In this document: positions 43,212-50,372 of the stretch, piece after piece | Layout of the letters: each line of letters begins with the position of its first letter | Numbering within the stretch: position 1 is the stretch's first letter | Assembly: GCA_902490735.1 (NCBI GenBank) | Contig: CABUFC010000004.1 | Location: 1-64,000 of the forward strand | Direction: 5' to 3' | From: an uncultured Oscillospiraceae bacterium | GTDB lineage: Bacteria > Bacillota > Clostridia > Oscillospirales > Acutalibacteraceae | Length of the DNA: 64,000 nucleotides | The notes under the pieces: generated by a model | Told to the model about the DNA's origin: nothing | The model's input: the letters and a program-made list of their open reading frames with translations, nothing else | Database searches by the model: none | Position numbers and translations under genes: made by a program

Positions 43212-44951
43212 TTATCCTCCTTCCTCGGTTTCTTCTCCGTCGTCGCCGTAGCGGACCTTGATCGGCGCGCAGGAGATATACTCCACCGATACTCCTTGCC
43301 TCGTGTCCTCCGAAAAGCGGGTCTCTTCGTCCGGGATCTCGAGATACCCGACAAAGCGGTAGTAGATCACCACGCGCTGGGTGCGGTTCTTACCCACGCC
43401 CTCCGTCTCGTGCACCTCGATCCGGTCGATCAGCTCGGTCAGAAGATTCTTCGTCAGCATCTTCATTTCCATAAAGCGACGGATCGCGCGGACGAACTTG
43501 TCCCGCTCATAGCGGCGGTCGTCAAGGTCCTTCAGCTTCTCCTGCAGAACGATGATCCGCTCCTTCAGCCGCGCCCGCTCCTCGTTGTACTCGCGGGAAA
43601 GGATCATGAAATCCTCGTCCGAGACCTTTTCGCTCAGGTTGTTCTCGTAGAGTTGCTTTAGTAGCTTCGGGATCAGCTCCAGCCGCTTGGTCGCTTTGGT
43701 CAGCTCCCCGGTCGTCTGCTTGTGAGAGGTCTGATACTCCTTATCGCTCTTTCGCGCTAAGATCTCGGCGAAACGGTCCTCGTCGTCCCGCAGATAGTCC
43801 GCAAGTCGCCTCAGCTCCATCGTCACGATGGTGTAGAGCGCGTCGGCGCGGATATAGTGGCGGGTCTTGCAGGTGCCGCGATAGTCCTTTTCATAGTTTG
43901 AACAGGAGAAAAAGTGGATATCCTTATTGGTGGTGCTGGTGTGATACCACAGCTTTTTCCCGCAGTCCGCGCAGTAGACGAGATCGCAGAAGATGCTCTT
44001 CGGACCGTTTTCCTCTTTGGGCGGGCGGCGCTTGGTCTTGCCGATCAGCTTCTGCACCTTTTCAAAGGTGGAGCGGTCGACGATTGGCTCGTGCACGTCG
44101 CGGAAGATCATCTGGTTTTCCTTCGGATTTTCAAGACGCTGTTTGTTTTTGAAGGACTTGGAGTAGGTCTTGAAATTGATGACGTCTCCGCAGTATTCCT
44201 GCCGCGAGAGGATGCCGGCGATCGTGGAGCATTTCCACTTGAAGGGGTTGGGCTGAGTCTTCTTGCCGCCTCTGCCCACGCCTTTTTCGTGCCAGTAGGC
44301 GGTGCAGTTGAGGTGCCCCTCGTCCTGCATGATGCGGGCGATGGTGTCGATGCCGTTGCCCTCGAGATAGAGTTTGAAGATCTCCCGCACCACCGGCGCC
44401 GCCTCCGGGTCGATGATCCAGCGCGTTTTGTCCTCTGGATCCTTCATATACCCGTAGGGCGGCTGTCCGAGCGGAACGCCGGATTTGCCGCGCGTTTTGT
44501 GCGCCGAGCGGCATTTTCGGCTGATATCCTTGGCGTACAGTTCATTGAAGACGTTGCGGATCGGCACGAAATCGTCGTTTTCGTTGATACTGTCCACGTT
44601 GTCGTTGACGGCGATAAACCGCACGTCGTGCTCGGGGAAAAACTGCTCGGTGTAGTAGCCGACCTGCAGATATTCGCGCCCGAGACGGGACATATCCTTG
44701 ACGATCAGGGCCGAAACGAAGCCGTCCTCGATATCCTGCATCAGCCGCTGAACGTCGGGGCGGTTGAAATTGGTGCCGGTGTAGCCGTCGTCCACGTAGA
44801 TGCGGATATTCTCAAAGCCGTGATCCTTGGCGTAGGCGGTGAGAAGTTTTTTTTGGTTTTCGATGGAGTTGCTCTCCTTATCCGTCCCGTCGTCACGGGA
44901 CAGTCGGCAATAGAGAGCGGTGATGCCGACAGGGTTGTTTTTGGGCTGCAT
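43212..44951 (-). CDS. Large serine recombinase (TnpX/TndX type)
   Basis: The 579-residue protein has the resolvase domain with the catalytic serine in ALYCRLSRDDG and arginine in KDMSRLGRE, the recombinase domain (PLGQPPYGYMKDPED), a zinc ribbon (YCADCGKKLWYHT with a later FSCSNY), a coiled coil and a C-terminal DUF4368-like region. Such enzymes excise and insert Tn4451-like mobilizable elements. GC content is clearly higher than in the surrounding core genes, indicating transfer. Confidence 0.93.
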   Translation of the reverse strand: MQPKNNPVGITALYCRLSRDDGTDKESNSIENQKKLLTAYAKDHGFENIRIYVDDGYTGTNFNRPDVQRLMQDIEDGFVSALIVKDMSRLGREYLQVGYYTEQFFPEHDVRFIAVNDNVDSINENDDFVPIRNVFNELYAKDISRKCRSAHKTRGKSGVPLGQPPYGYMKDPEDKTRWIIDPEAAPVVREIFKLYLEGNGIDTIARIMQDEGHLNCTAYWHEKGVGRGGKKTQPNPFKWKCSTIAGILSRQEYCGDVINFKTYSKSFKNKQRLENPKENQMIFRDVHEPIVDRSTFEKVQKLIGKTKRRPPKEENGPKSIFCDLVYCADCGKKLWYHTSTTNKDIHFFSCSNYEKDYRGTCKTRHYIRADALYTIVTMELRRLADYLRDDEDRFAEILARKSDKEYQTSHKQTTGELTKATKRLELIPKLLKQLYENNLSEKVSDEDFMILSREYNEERARLKERIIVLQEKLKDLDDRRYERDKFVRAIRRFMEMKMLTKNLLTELIDRIEVHETEGVGKNRTQRVVIYYRFVGYLEIPDEETRFSEDTRQGVSVEYISCAPIKVRYGDDGEETEEGG

Positions 44952-45217
44952 TAACGCTCCTTTCCGGCAGCCCTGTGCGCATTTTTCTTCAATATATTAG
45001 GCTCATCATCAATGTCTGTCAATTCTGCGAATTCACTGCCTATAAAGTCTTCAATACGATCGGCAAAGGTCTTGTCCGTGCCGTCGTTCTTTTCATCACG
45101 ATACTGTCCTGAGACAACGTAATTCACGCCGTTTATTTTATACTCGCGGTGCCCGCCCTTAAGCCCCAGCAGCTCCCGCACCGAACGGCGCTCGCTATCA
45201 GGTTTCTTTTCTGTCAT
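44951..45217 (-). CDS. TnpW-like transposon protein
   Basis: ATG 45217 follows GGGGGGCGCGCTG. The 88-residue product has the TnpW-type core YKINGVNYVVSGQYRDE with TFADRIEDFIG. TnpW proteins accompany TnpX-type recombinases and have no established function. Its stop overlaps the recombinase start (ATGA-type overlap), indicating coupling. Confidence 0.7.
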   Translation of the reverse strand: MTEKKPDSERRSVRELLGLKGGHREYKINGVNYVVSGQYRDEKNDGTDKTFADRIEDFIGSEFAELTDIDDEPNILKKNAHRAAGKER

Positions 45218-45248
45218 CAGCGCGCCCCCCTGTTTTTTATTCCCGCAA

Positions 45249-45427
45249 TAATTCTGCAACACTGTTGCAGAATTTCTTTGTGCCTTATTCCGACCGATTT
45301 AATTCTGCACCAGTGGTGCAGAATTTTCTGCGAAAATGCCTGTCCGTTTAACTTCTGCACCAGTGGTGCAGAAGTTACAGCGCGGGTCAAGTCCGTTCAA
45401 CCTCTGCAACAGTGTTGCAGAAGTTGC
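45249..45427. repeat. Array of four palindromes with about 50-bp period
   Basis: Four interrupted palindromes of 23-29 bases with core CTGCAMCASTGKTGCAG are centred at 45262, 45313, 45363 and 45412, giving spacings of 51, 50 and 49. Flanking bases (GTCCGTTYAA before palindromes 3 and 4, similar before 2) are also partly repeated. The array lies between the relaxase stop and the TnpW start and contains no convincing gene. Confidence 0.85.
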
Positions 45428-45514
45428 CTCTTTTATGCCCGGTAATAACCTCTCCGCGAAAATCGTTTTCAGCGATCCGCCGCAAATTTTCACGAACATG
45501 TTCACTGCGCTCGA

Positions 45515-46765
45515 TCACCTGTCGCAGGTCGTTACCTCGCGGCGAAGTTTGGCAAGCCGCCTTGTCAACACCCCGACGTTGTACTTGGCGCGGGAATAAA
45601 GGGTAGTATCGCCTGAGCGAAGTGCGCGTTTTATGGCGTTTCGCGCCTCCTGCCGTTCCTTGATAAAACGGTCGATCTCGTCCATGGCGTGTTGCTTGTA
45701 GGCGAGAACATCTTCTCTTGTGTGAAGCCCGTGCCCGTAAACAAGCCGTGCCGAGTCCACATACAGCCGCATGGCGCTTGTGTCCTGACGGACGAGAAAA
45801 TAGATGCGCCGGTTGGTTCGAGGTCGCTCTTGCGCCAAAGTCAGCGCACGGTTGTAACAACGGTAAAGAGGAATAAAGGTCATCAGCGCGACAGGTTCTT
45901 CCTCGCCGTCAAAGATCTGCAACGGATCTTCCTGCTCGGGGATGCGCGGATACATAGGTCGGTCGGTATGACGAATACGTTCCATAATGTTCCCCACGTC
46001 GTACCCGTCGCCCAGCGACCTAAACCGAACGAAGCGTTCGTTCCCGACCTGTTTGATCTTCGGGTACTTGCCGCTTTGGTCAATTACAAATCCCATTTGT
46101 TTCATCGCGTCGATAAGCTCGGCTTTGGTGTTGGAGCCGCGTATGGCGGTATCAATCGCCGCACGGATGGCTCCGCGCACCGTCCATTTGCCGTCCTGCT
46201 CCGCTTTGTATTCGGCGTAGGGTTTCGCCTTGCCTTGCGGATGCTCAATGACAGACAAGCCATATTCCCGACACAGGCGGTCGGAGACCTCACGGATCTT
46301 ACGATACGTCGCCGGGCAGTCGTTGTACTTCAGCCCGTCCTTGAACGACACGGCATTGATAACAATATGATTGTGAAAATGGTCCGTGTTCAGATGGGTC
46401 CCGACAAGCGCCTCAAAGCGGTCACCGAATACTTCCTCAGCGAGTCTCACGCCGATCTTATGCGCGGTATCCGCGTCCACCTCGCCTTCGGCAAAGGACT
46501 GGTACATGTGAAAGGCAACCTTGCCGGTCGTTTTACCCCAGCGCTTCTGCGTGGCGGCGAAGGCTTCCTTCGCGTTCTCCGGCATACAGTTCACGCCGCT
46601 GACGTAGAAGCACTTTTCGGTCTTGTCGCCGTCCGCCGCGTAGTCGATCACGCCGTCGAGCGCGTGATATTTTTCAATATCCGCGTCGGTCTTCTTTGCG
46701 TTTGCGGCGTAGTCGAGTACCTTGTCAAAGCGGTCGCGTACCGGCCAAATTTTCGTTACAGCCAT
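45515..46765 (-). CDS. Relaxase/mobilization nuclease (MobA/VirD2 family)
   Basis: The 416-residue protein contains the histidine-rich metal motif HLNTDHFHNHIVIN near residue 140 and the YQSF..GEV.A..AH.IG segment of MOBP-type relaxases. It would nick oriT and lead the transferred strand. The C-terminal 150 residues are rich in basic helices. The gene overlaps mobC by ten bases. The high GC matches the rest of the element. Confidence 0.9.
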   Translation of the reverse strand: MAVTKIWPVRDRFDKVLDYAANAKKTDADIEKYHALDGVIDYAADGDKTEKCFYVSGVNCMPENAKEAFAATQKRWGKTTGKVAFHMYQSFAEGEVDADTAHKIGVRLAEEVFGDRFEALVGTHLNTDHFHNHIVINAVSFKDGLKYNDCPATYRKIREVSDRLCREYGLSVIEHPQGKAKPYAEYKAEQDGKWTVRGAIRAAIDTAIRGSNTKAELIDAMKQMGFVIDQSGKYPKIKQVGNERFVRFRSLGDGYDVGNIMERIRHTDRPMYPRIPEQEDPLQIFDGEEEPVALMTFIPLYRCYNRALTLAQERPRTNRRIYFLVRQDTSAMRLYVDSARLVYGHGLHTREDVLAYKQHAMDEIDRFIKERQEARNAIKRALRSGDTTLYSRAKYNVGVLTRRLAKLRREVTTCDR

Positions 46766-47091
46766 TTAAGACCACCTCCCGACAGGATTTTGCTGAGCTT
46801 TCTGTCGACGGCAACAATCTCGCTGAGTACGCTTTTGATCTCCGGAATATGAACTTCTCCCGCGTTTGCCGCTCGGGTGAGCTGGTTGAGGTTGTTGCCG
46901 ATTCGGCGAAGTTGGATAACCGCTTCCGCGAAATCGGCAGGCGGCAGTTCAATGATCTTTAACTTCTTCCACGCCGAGCGCAAGATGTCGCTCTGCGTTC
47001 TGCCGGTGCGTGCCGACTGCTCTTTGAGCTGTGAGGCTTCCTCTTCGGTCAGTCGCAACAGCAGCGCTTTTGTTCTGTTCGCGTCAGCCAT
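46756..47091 (-). CDS. mobC: MobC-like mobilization accessory protein
   Basis: ATG 47091 follows GGAGGTGTCGACA. The 111-residue protein has a ribbon-helix-helix N-terminus (ALLLRLTEEEASQLKEQSARTG) and the MobC signature AVIQLRRIGNNLNQLTR. It binds oriT and helps the relaxase. It is the first gene of the mobilization operon. Confidence 0.9.
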   Translation of the reverse strand: MADANRTKALLLRLTEEEASQLKEQSARTGRTQSDILRSAWKKLKIIELPPADFAEAVIQLRRIGNNLNQLTRAANAGEVHIPEIKSVLSEIVAVDRKLSKILSGGGLKWL

Positions 47092-47104
47092 TGTCGACAC
47101 CTCC

Positions 47105-47152
47105 GGGGGTTTGGGGCTCCACCCCAACAAGCGGATTTGTATATACAAATCC
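47105..47152. other. oriT/operator-like region upstream of mobC
   Basis: Two inverted repeats lie here: TTGGGG/CCCCAA with a 5-base loop (47111-47127) and a perfect 20-base palindrome of GGATTTGTAT with its complement (47133-47152). Relaxase operons normally have oriT or an autoregulatory site in this position. The nick site cannot be read. Confidence 0.5.
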
Positions 47153-47190
47153 AGTGCTTGCTAAACCATGGACACTTTCATACGGTCTGC

Positions 47191-47427
47191 TCATCTGTCG
47201 TCCTCCTCGTCCTGCTCAAAAAGGCAGTTTATCAGCGCGTCAATCGGGATGATGAGTTTGTTGCCGTGGCGGTAGGACGGTACCGAACCGATGTGCCGCA
47301 TGCCTTTCGCGAGCGCCCGATGACTGCGAGATCTCGCCGCCATTCTCTCCTCGACCGACTTTTCCGGGATGTCAAAGACGATGTTGTCGTGGGGCTTATT
47401 CAGCCCGTGTTTGGAAATCCTTTTCAT
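47191..47427 (-). CDS. Small excisionase-like DNA-binding protein
   Basis: The 78-residue protein has a basic middle and ends with GSVPSYRHGNKLIIPIDALINCLF, the layout of excisionase-type winged helix proteins (short helix, wing, then IP.DAL). It is probably a directionality factor or regulator of the mobilizable element. A good GGAGG-type site precedes the start. Confidence 0.6.
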   Translation of the reverse strand: MKRISKHGLNKPHDNIVFDIPEKSVEERMAARSRSHRALAKGMRHIGSVPSYRHGNKLIIPIDALINCLFEQDEEDDR

Positions 47428-47622
47428 TTAGATTTCCTCCTTTCTTAAATTTTCGGATTGCTCCGAATGTAAAAGGGTGCCCGCATATGTTTCGTCTTCC
47501 CGGAACGTCGGCGCAGGGTTCAATACGGCTATTCAGTTGTCAAGGATCGCGGTGGGCTTTTCATAAGCCCTCACCTATATACAGTTTTCAGAGGTTTTTG
47601 GAAGTATCCTTGAATCCCTCCT

Positions 47623-47691
47623 CACTTATCAAGTAGTAACGTAAAAATCAAAACTGGCGAAAAAATCCCCACCACTTATCAAGTAGTAACG
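47623..47691. repeat. Pair of 19-bp direct repeats
   Basis: CACTTATCAAGTAGTAACG occurs at 47623-47641 and 47673-47691, exactly 50 bases apart, upstream of the excisionase-like gene. It may be a binding site for recombinase or excisionase. Confidence 0.7.
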
Positions 47692-47726
47692 GATTTGTAT
47701 TTTTGTACGAAGTTTTTTGTGGGGGA

Positions 47727-47766
47727 AAAAAGTCCTCTCCGTGCAAAAGCCGGAAAGGACTTTTAG
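47727..47766 (+). terminator. Hairpin, terminator-like
   Basis: AAAAGTCCTCTCCG pairs with CGGAAAGGACTTTT (one mismatch). The interval 47430-48509 otherwise holds no supported gene. Confidence 0.5.
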
Positions 47767-48019
47767 TTATCGTTTATTTGTTTTTCTCTCCATTTTCTCC
47801 TCATTCTGCAAAAATCTCCGCCAAATCAAAAAACGCCAAAAACCCTTGCAAATAGTACATTTTCAGGTTCTCGCCGCTTTCAACGGACGAATTTGCACAA
47901 ACGAAAAAGTTCCACCAGGTTCCGTAGAAAGTATACTAACTTCCGTTATCTTCCAAATTGAGCACCGGACTCGAAATCCATGAGTTTTTGACACTCTGTA
48001 GGTTCGAATAAAAAGAAAA

Positions 48020-48063
48020 AACTTCGGCAGATTTTAGAGCTTTTCATAAATCTGCCGAAAAAA
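48020..48063 (+). terminator. Hairpin with T/A run, terminator-like
   Basis: TTCGGCAGATTT pairs with AAATCTGCCGAA around a 17-base loop. A second imperfect CCGCC/GGCGG stem follows near 48067-48108. Confidence 0.5.
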
Positions 48064-48144
48064 TCGCCGCCATATCAAAGTATCATGCTTCAGTACAGCG
48101 GCGGTTTTGTTAATTCTATTATTTCGGGATAAGCGTTTTATCCT

Positions 48145-48168
48145 GTGGCGAGCAGAGAGATTCGAACC
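48145..48168 (-). other. tRNA-3'-end-like fragment, possible att site
   Basis: On the minus strand GGTTCGAATCTCTC is followed by TGCTCGCCAC, which looks like a T loop and acceptor 3' strand without the rest of a tRNA. A (TA)n tract lies at 48204-48229. This may mark the right boundary of an element. Confidence 0.35.
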
Positions 48169-48203
48169 ATAAAAAATCCAATATCACCATCACCCAAAAT
48201 AGT

Positions 48204-48229
48204 ACATATATATATATATATATATATAT
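48204..48229. repeat. (TA)n dinucleotide repeat
   Basis: An uninterrupted TA tract of about 26 bases lies in gene-free sequence. Confidence 0.9.
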
Positions 48230-48509
48230 CTAGAAAGCAAGAGCACACAACAATTCCTTTTAAAGATAGTTGGCTACTTTATGGTTGCATATAATGTGCA
48301 TATTGTTCCTCTTAAATCTCTCTTTGCTACATATAACAAGAATTATAACCGCCGAATGCACCCAAGCTTTCTCCCAGAGTTTGTCTGATGCTCCATATAG
48401 TTTTTAACAGTTTTCAAAAGCCTTCTTTCGGTTTTTTAACAAAAGCTTTGCTTTTTGCTGTATAATTTATGACTTTTTCGCAACAAGTCCGAATAAACCC
48501 ATATTAACC

Positions 48510-48538
48510 TTGAAATATTCATCGGATTGTGATATAAT
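48510..48538 (+). promoter_or_regulatory. Sigma-A promoter of the defence operon
   Basis: TTGAAA (48510-48515) and TATAAT (48533-48538) are 17 bases apart, 44 bases before the first gene. Confidence 0.85.
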
Positions 48539-48582
48539 ACATTTTGTAAAATTGTATTTGTGTGAAAACGGAGGGCCTCACC

Positions 48583-48771
48583 ATGGATAACAACCTCGAG
48601 CGCTGGTATTCAATGAAAGAGACAATGGAATATTTGGGCGTTAGCCGTGATACGATTCTCGACTGGATCGAGCGTCGTAATATGCCTGCTGCAAAGATTG
48701 GAAGATTGTGGAAATTCAAGATTAGCGAAGTCGATGCGTGGATGAAATCCGGCGTTGCCGCTGATAAGTAA
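48583..48771 (+). CDS. Excisionase-type helix-turn-helix protein
   Basis: ATG 48583 follows GGAGGGCCTCACC. The 62-residue protein is a single MerR-like/excisionase HTH: YSMKETMEYLGVSRDTILDWIERRNMPAAKIGRLWKFKISEVDAWM. As first gene of a restriction-modification operon it could act as a controller regulating its own promoter. It is 19 bases upstream of fic. Confidence 0.85.
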   Translation: MDNNLERWYSMKETMEYLGVSRDTILDWIERRNMPAAKIGRLWKFKISEVDAWMKSGVAADK

Positions 48772-48790
48772 TTTGATTTTGGAGGTCACT

Positions 48791-49396
48791 ATGGCACTTG
48801 AAAATAAATTGGGACTTACAAGTTCCGCAGATCTTGCCCGTGAAGAAGAACGCATCAGCAAGAAAAAGGCACTTGAGCTTTTTGAAAACGGTATGCTCGA
48901 TAAATTAGAATCAGGAAAGTTCTCTGCTCTTAAGGCCATTCACAAATATCTTTTTGATGAGATTTACGACTTTGCAGGTGAACTCAGAACGGTAAATATC
49001 TCAAAGGGAAACTTCCGTTTTGCGCCTTTGATGTATCTTGAAGCAGCTCTTGAGAACATTGATAAGATGCCTCAGTCCACATTCGATGAAATTGTAGAAA
49101 AGTATGTGGAAATGAATATTGCCCACCCATTCAGAGAAGGAAATGGGCGCAGCACTCGTATTTGGCTTGACCTCATTTTCAAAACCGAGCTTCATAAGGT
49201 CGTTGATTGGAGCAAGGTCGATAAAGAAGAATATCTTCTTGCTATGGAGCGCAGCCCCATTAAGGATATTGAAATCAAACATATCCTGAAGGCAGCTCTG
49301 ACGGATGACATCAATAGCCGTGAAGTCTATATGAAAGGCATCGACCACAGCTACTACTACGAAGGATATACAACCTTTAAGGCGGAAGAATTGTAA
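48791..49396 (+). CDS. Fic-domain adenylyltransferase with built-in inhibitory motif
   Basis: The 201-residue protein has the canonical Fic active site HPFREGNGRSTR at residues 112-123 and the flap region VNISKGNFRFAP. Near the C-terminus, SYYYEG at residues 187-192 fits the [S/T]xxxE[G/N] inhibitory helix of class III Fic enzymes, in nearly the same place as in Neisseria Fic (E186). It would transfer AMP to a target protein when the helix is released. It starts behind GGAGGTCACT. Confidence 0.88.
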   Translation: MALENKLGLTSSADLAREEERISKKKALELFENGMLDKLESGKFSALKAIHKYLFDEIYDFAGELRTVNISKGNFRFAPLMYLEAALENIDKMPQSTFDEIVEKYVEMNIAHPFREGNGRSTRIWLDLIFKTELHKVVDWSKVDKEEYLLAMERSPIKDIEIKHILKAALTDDINSREVYMKGIDHSYYYEGYTTFKAEEL

Positions 49397-49409
49397 AAGA
49401 GGTATTATT

Positions 49410-50315
49410 ATGAACTTAAAAACTTTACCTTCGGAAGGTAAAATTGCATATTTGATTAAGCCTATCCTGAAAGTATTGCAAGAAGCAGGCGGTCAATTGG
49501 AACGTTCTGAAATCAAAGAACGTATTGCCGATATGGATGACCAAATTGCCGAGTATTCGGAGTTTGAAAAGAAATCAAAGAAAACCGGTAAAACATATAA
49601 AGAATTTAATTTTAAATTCAACTTTGCCATTAAAGATCTGTTCTTTAATAGTCTGCTAACATACAACAATTCTTCTCCCGTTACTCTGACCGAAAAAGGT
49701 CTGTATCTTGATGTGGACAATCTTGATGTTCAGAAAGAGATTATCGAACCTTCCAAAAAGCATTGGGATGAACTGAGTCAAAATAACAAGAAAAATAAAG
49801 TAGTGGATATCACCGACAATGAAGAAGAAACCCAAGCAGAAGAAAAAATCAAAGACGATTTCAAGGAATCTCTGCTTGCGGCTATTGCCCAAATGTCCCC
49901 GAAAAAGTTTGAGGCTTTTTCAAGAGCTTTGTTAAACCGTATGGGCGTTGAATTCACCGAAAAAAGTATTCAGATCAGCAATGATGGCGGTATCGATGGA
50001 TATGGTTATCACATTGATGCCAATGATTTTAGAACAACAAGAGTTGTTATTCAGTGTAAGAGATATAACGTCGCCCCCGTATCCGAACCTGAGATCAATC
50101 AGTTCTTAGGGACTATGAATAAATATCAGGCGGACTATGGTGTGTTTATTACTAACGGCAGATTCACAAACGCCGCCAAAACTGCCGCAAGAGAAGGCTC
50201 GCCGATTACTCTGATTGATGGCAATGAATTGGTTAGGCTGGTTATAAGGTACGAACTGTACATAACGCCGGTAAAGACTTATGTATTAGACGAGTTTTAT
50301 AATACTGAAGAATAA
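49410..50315 (+). CDS. mrr: Mrr-family restriction endonuclease
   Basis: The 301-residue protein has the N-terminal Mrr winged-helix domain (residues 1-100) and a C-terminal PD-(D/E)XK domain with MSPKKFEAFSRALLNRMG, the catalytic DGGIDGYG and QCKRY, and the GVFITNGRFT segment. Mrr enzymes cut modified or foreign DNA. Here it stands within a type I operon, 13 bases after fic and 57 before hsdR. Confidence 0.9.
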   Translation: MNLKTLPSEGKIAYLIKPILKVLQEAGGQLERSEIKERIADMDDQIAEYSEFEKKSKKTGKTYKEFNFKFNFAIKDLFFNSLLTYNNSSPVTLTEKGLYLDVDNLDVQKEIIEPSKKHWDELSQNNKKNKVVDITDNEEETQAEEKIKDDFKESLLAAIAQMSPKKFEAFSRALLNRMGVEFTEKSIQISNDGGIDGYGYHIDANDFRTTRVVIQCKRYNVAPVSEPEINQFLGTMNKYQADYGVFITNGRFTNAAKTAAREGSPITLIDGNELVRLVIRYELYITPVKTYVLDEFYNTEE

Positions 50316-50372
50316 ATACTAAGTATAAAAGAGTTGTCGAAACACTTATTACAATTTTTAAGGAGTAGTGTT

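Noticed and set aside
43914..44954. Long plus-strand frame of 346 codons opposite the serine recombinase, and another at 45689-46852 opposite the relaxase
   Set aside because: Both are antisense shadows in GC-rich genes. The minus-strand products have clear catalytic motifs, and the plus-strand frames show no family features or ribosome binding sites.
45249..45427. CRISPR array
   Set aside because: The repeated unit is an internal palindrome with only four copies, the spacers share sequence, and no cas gene is present.
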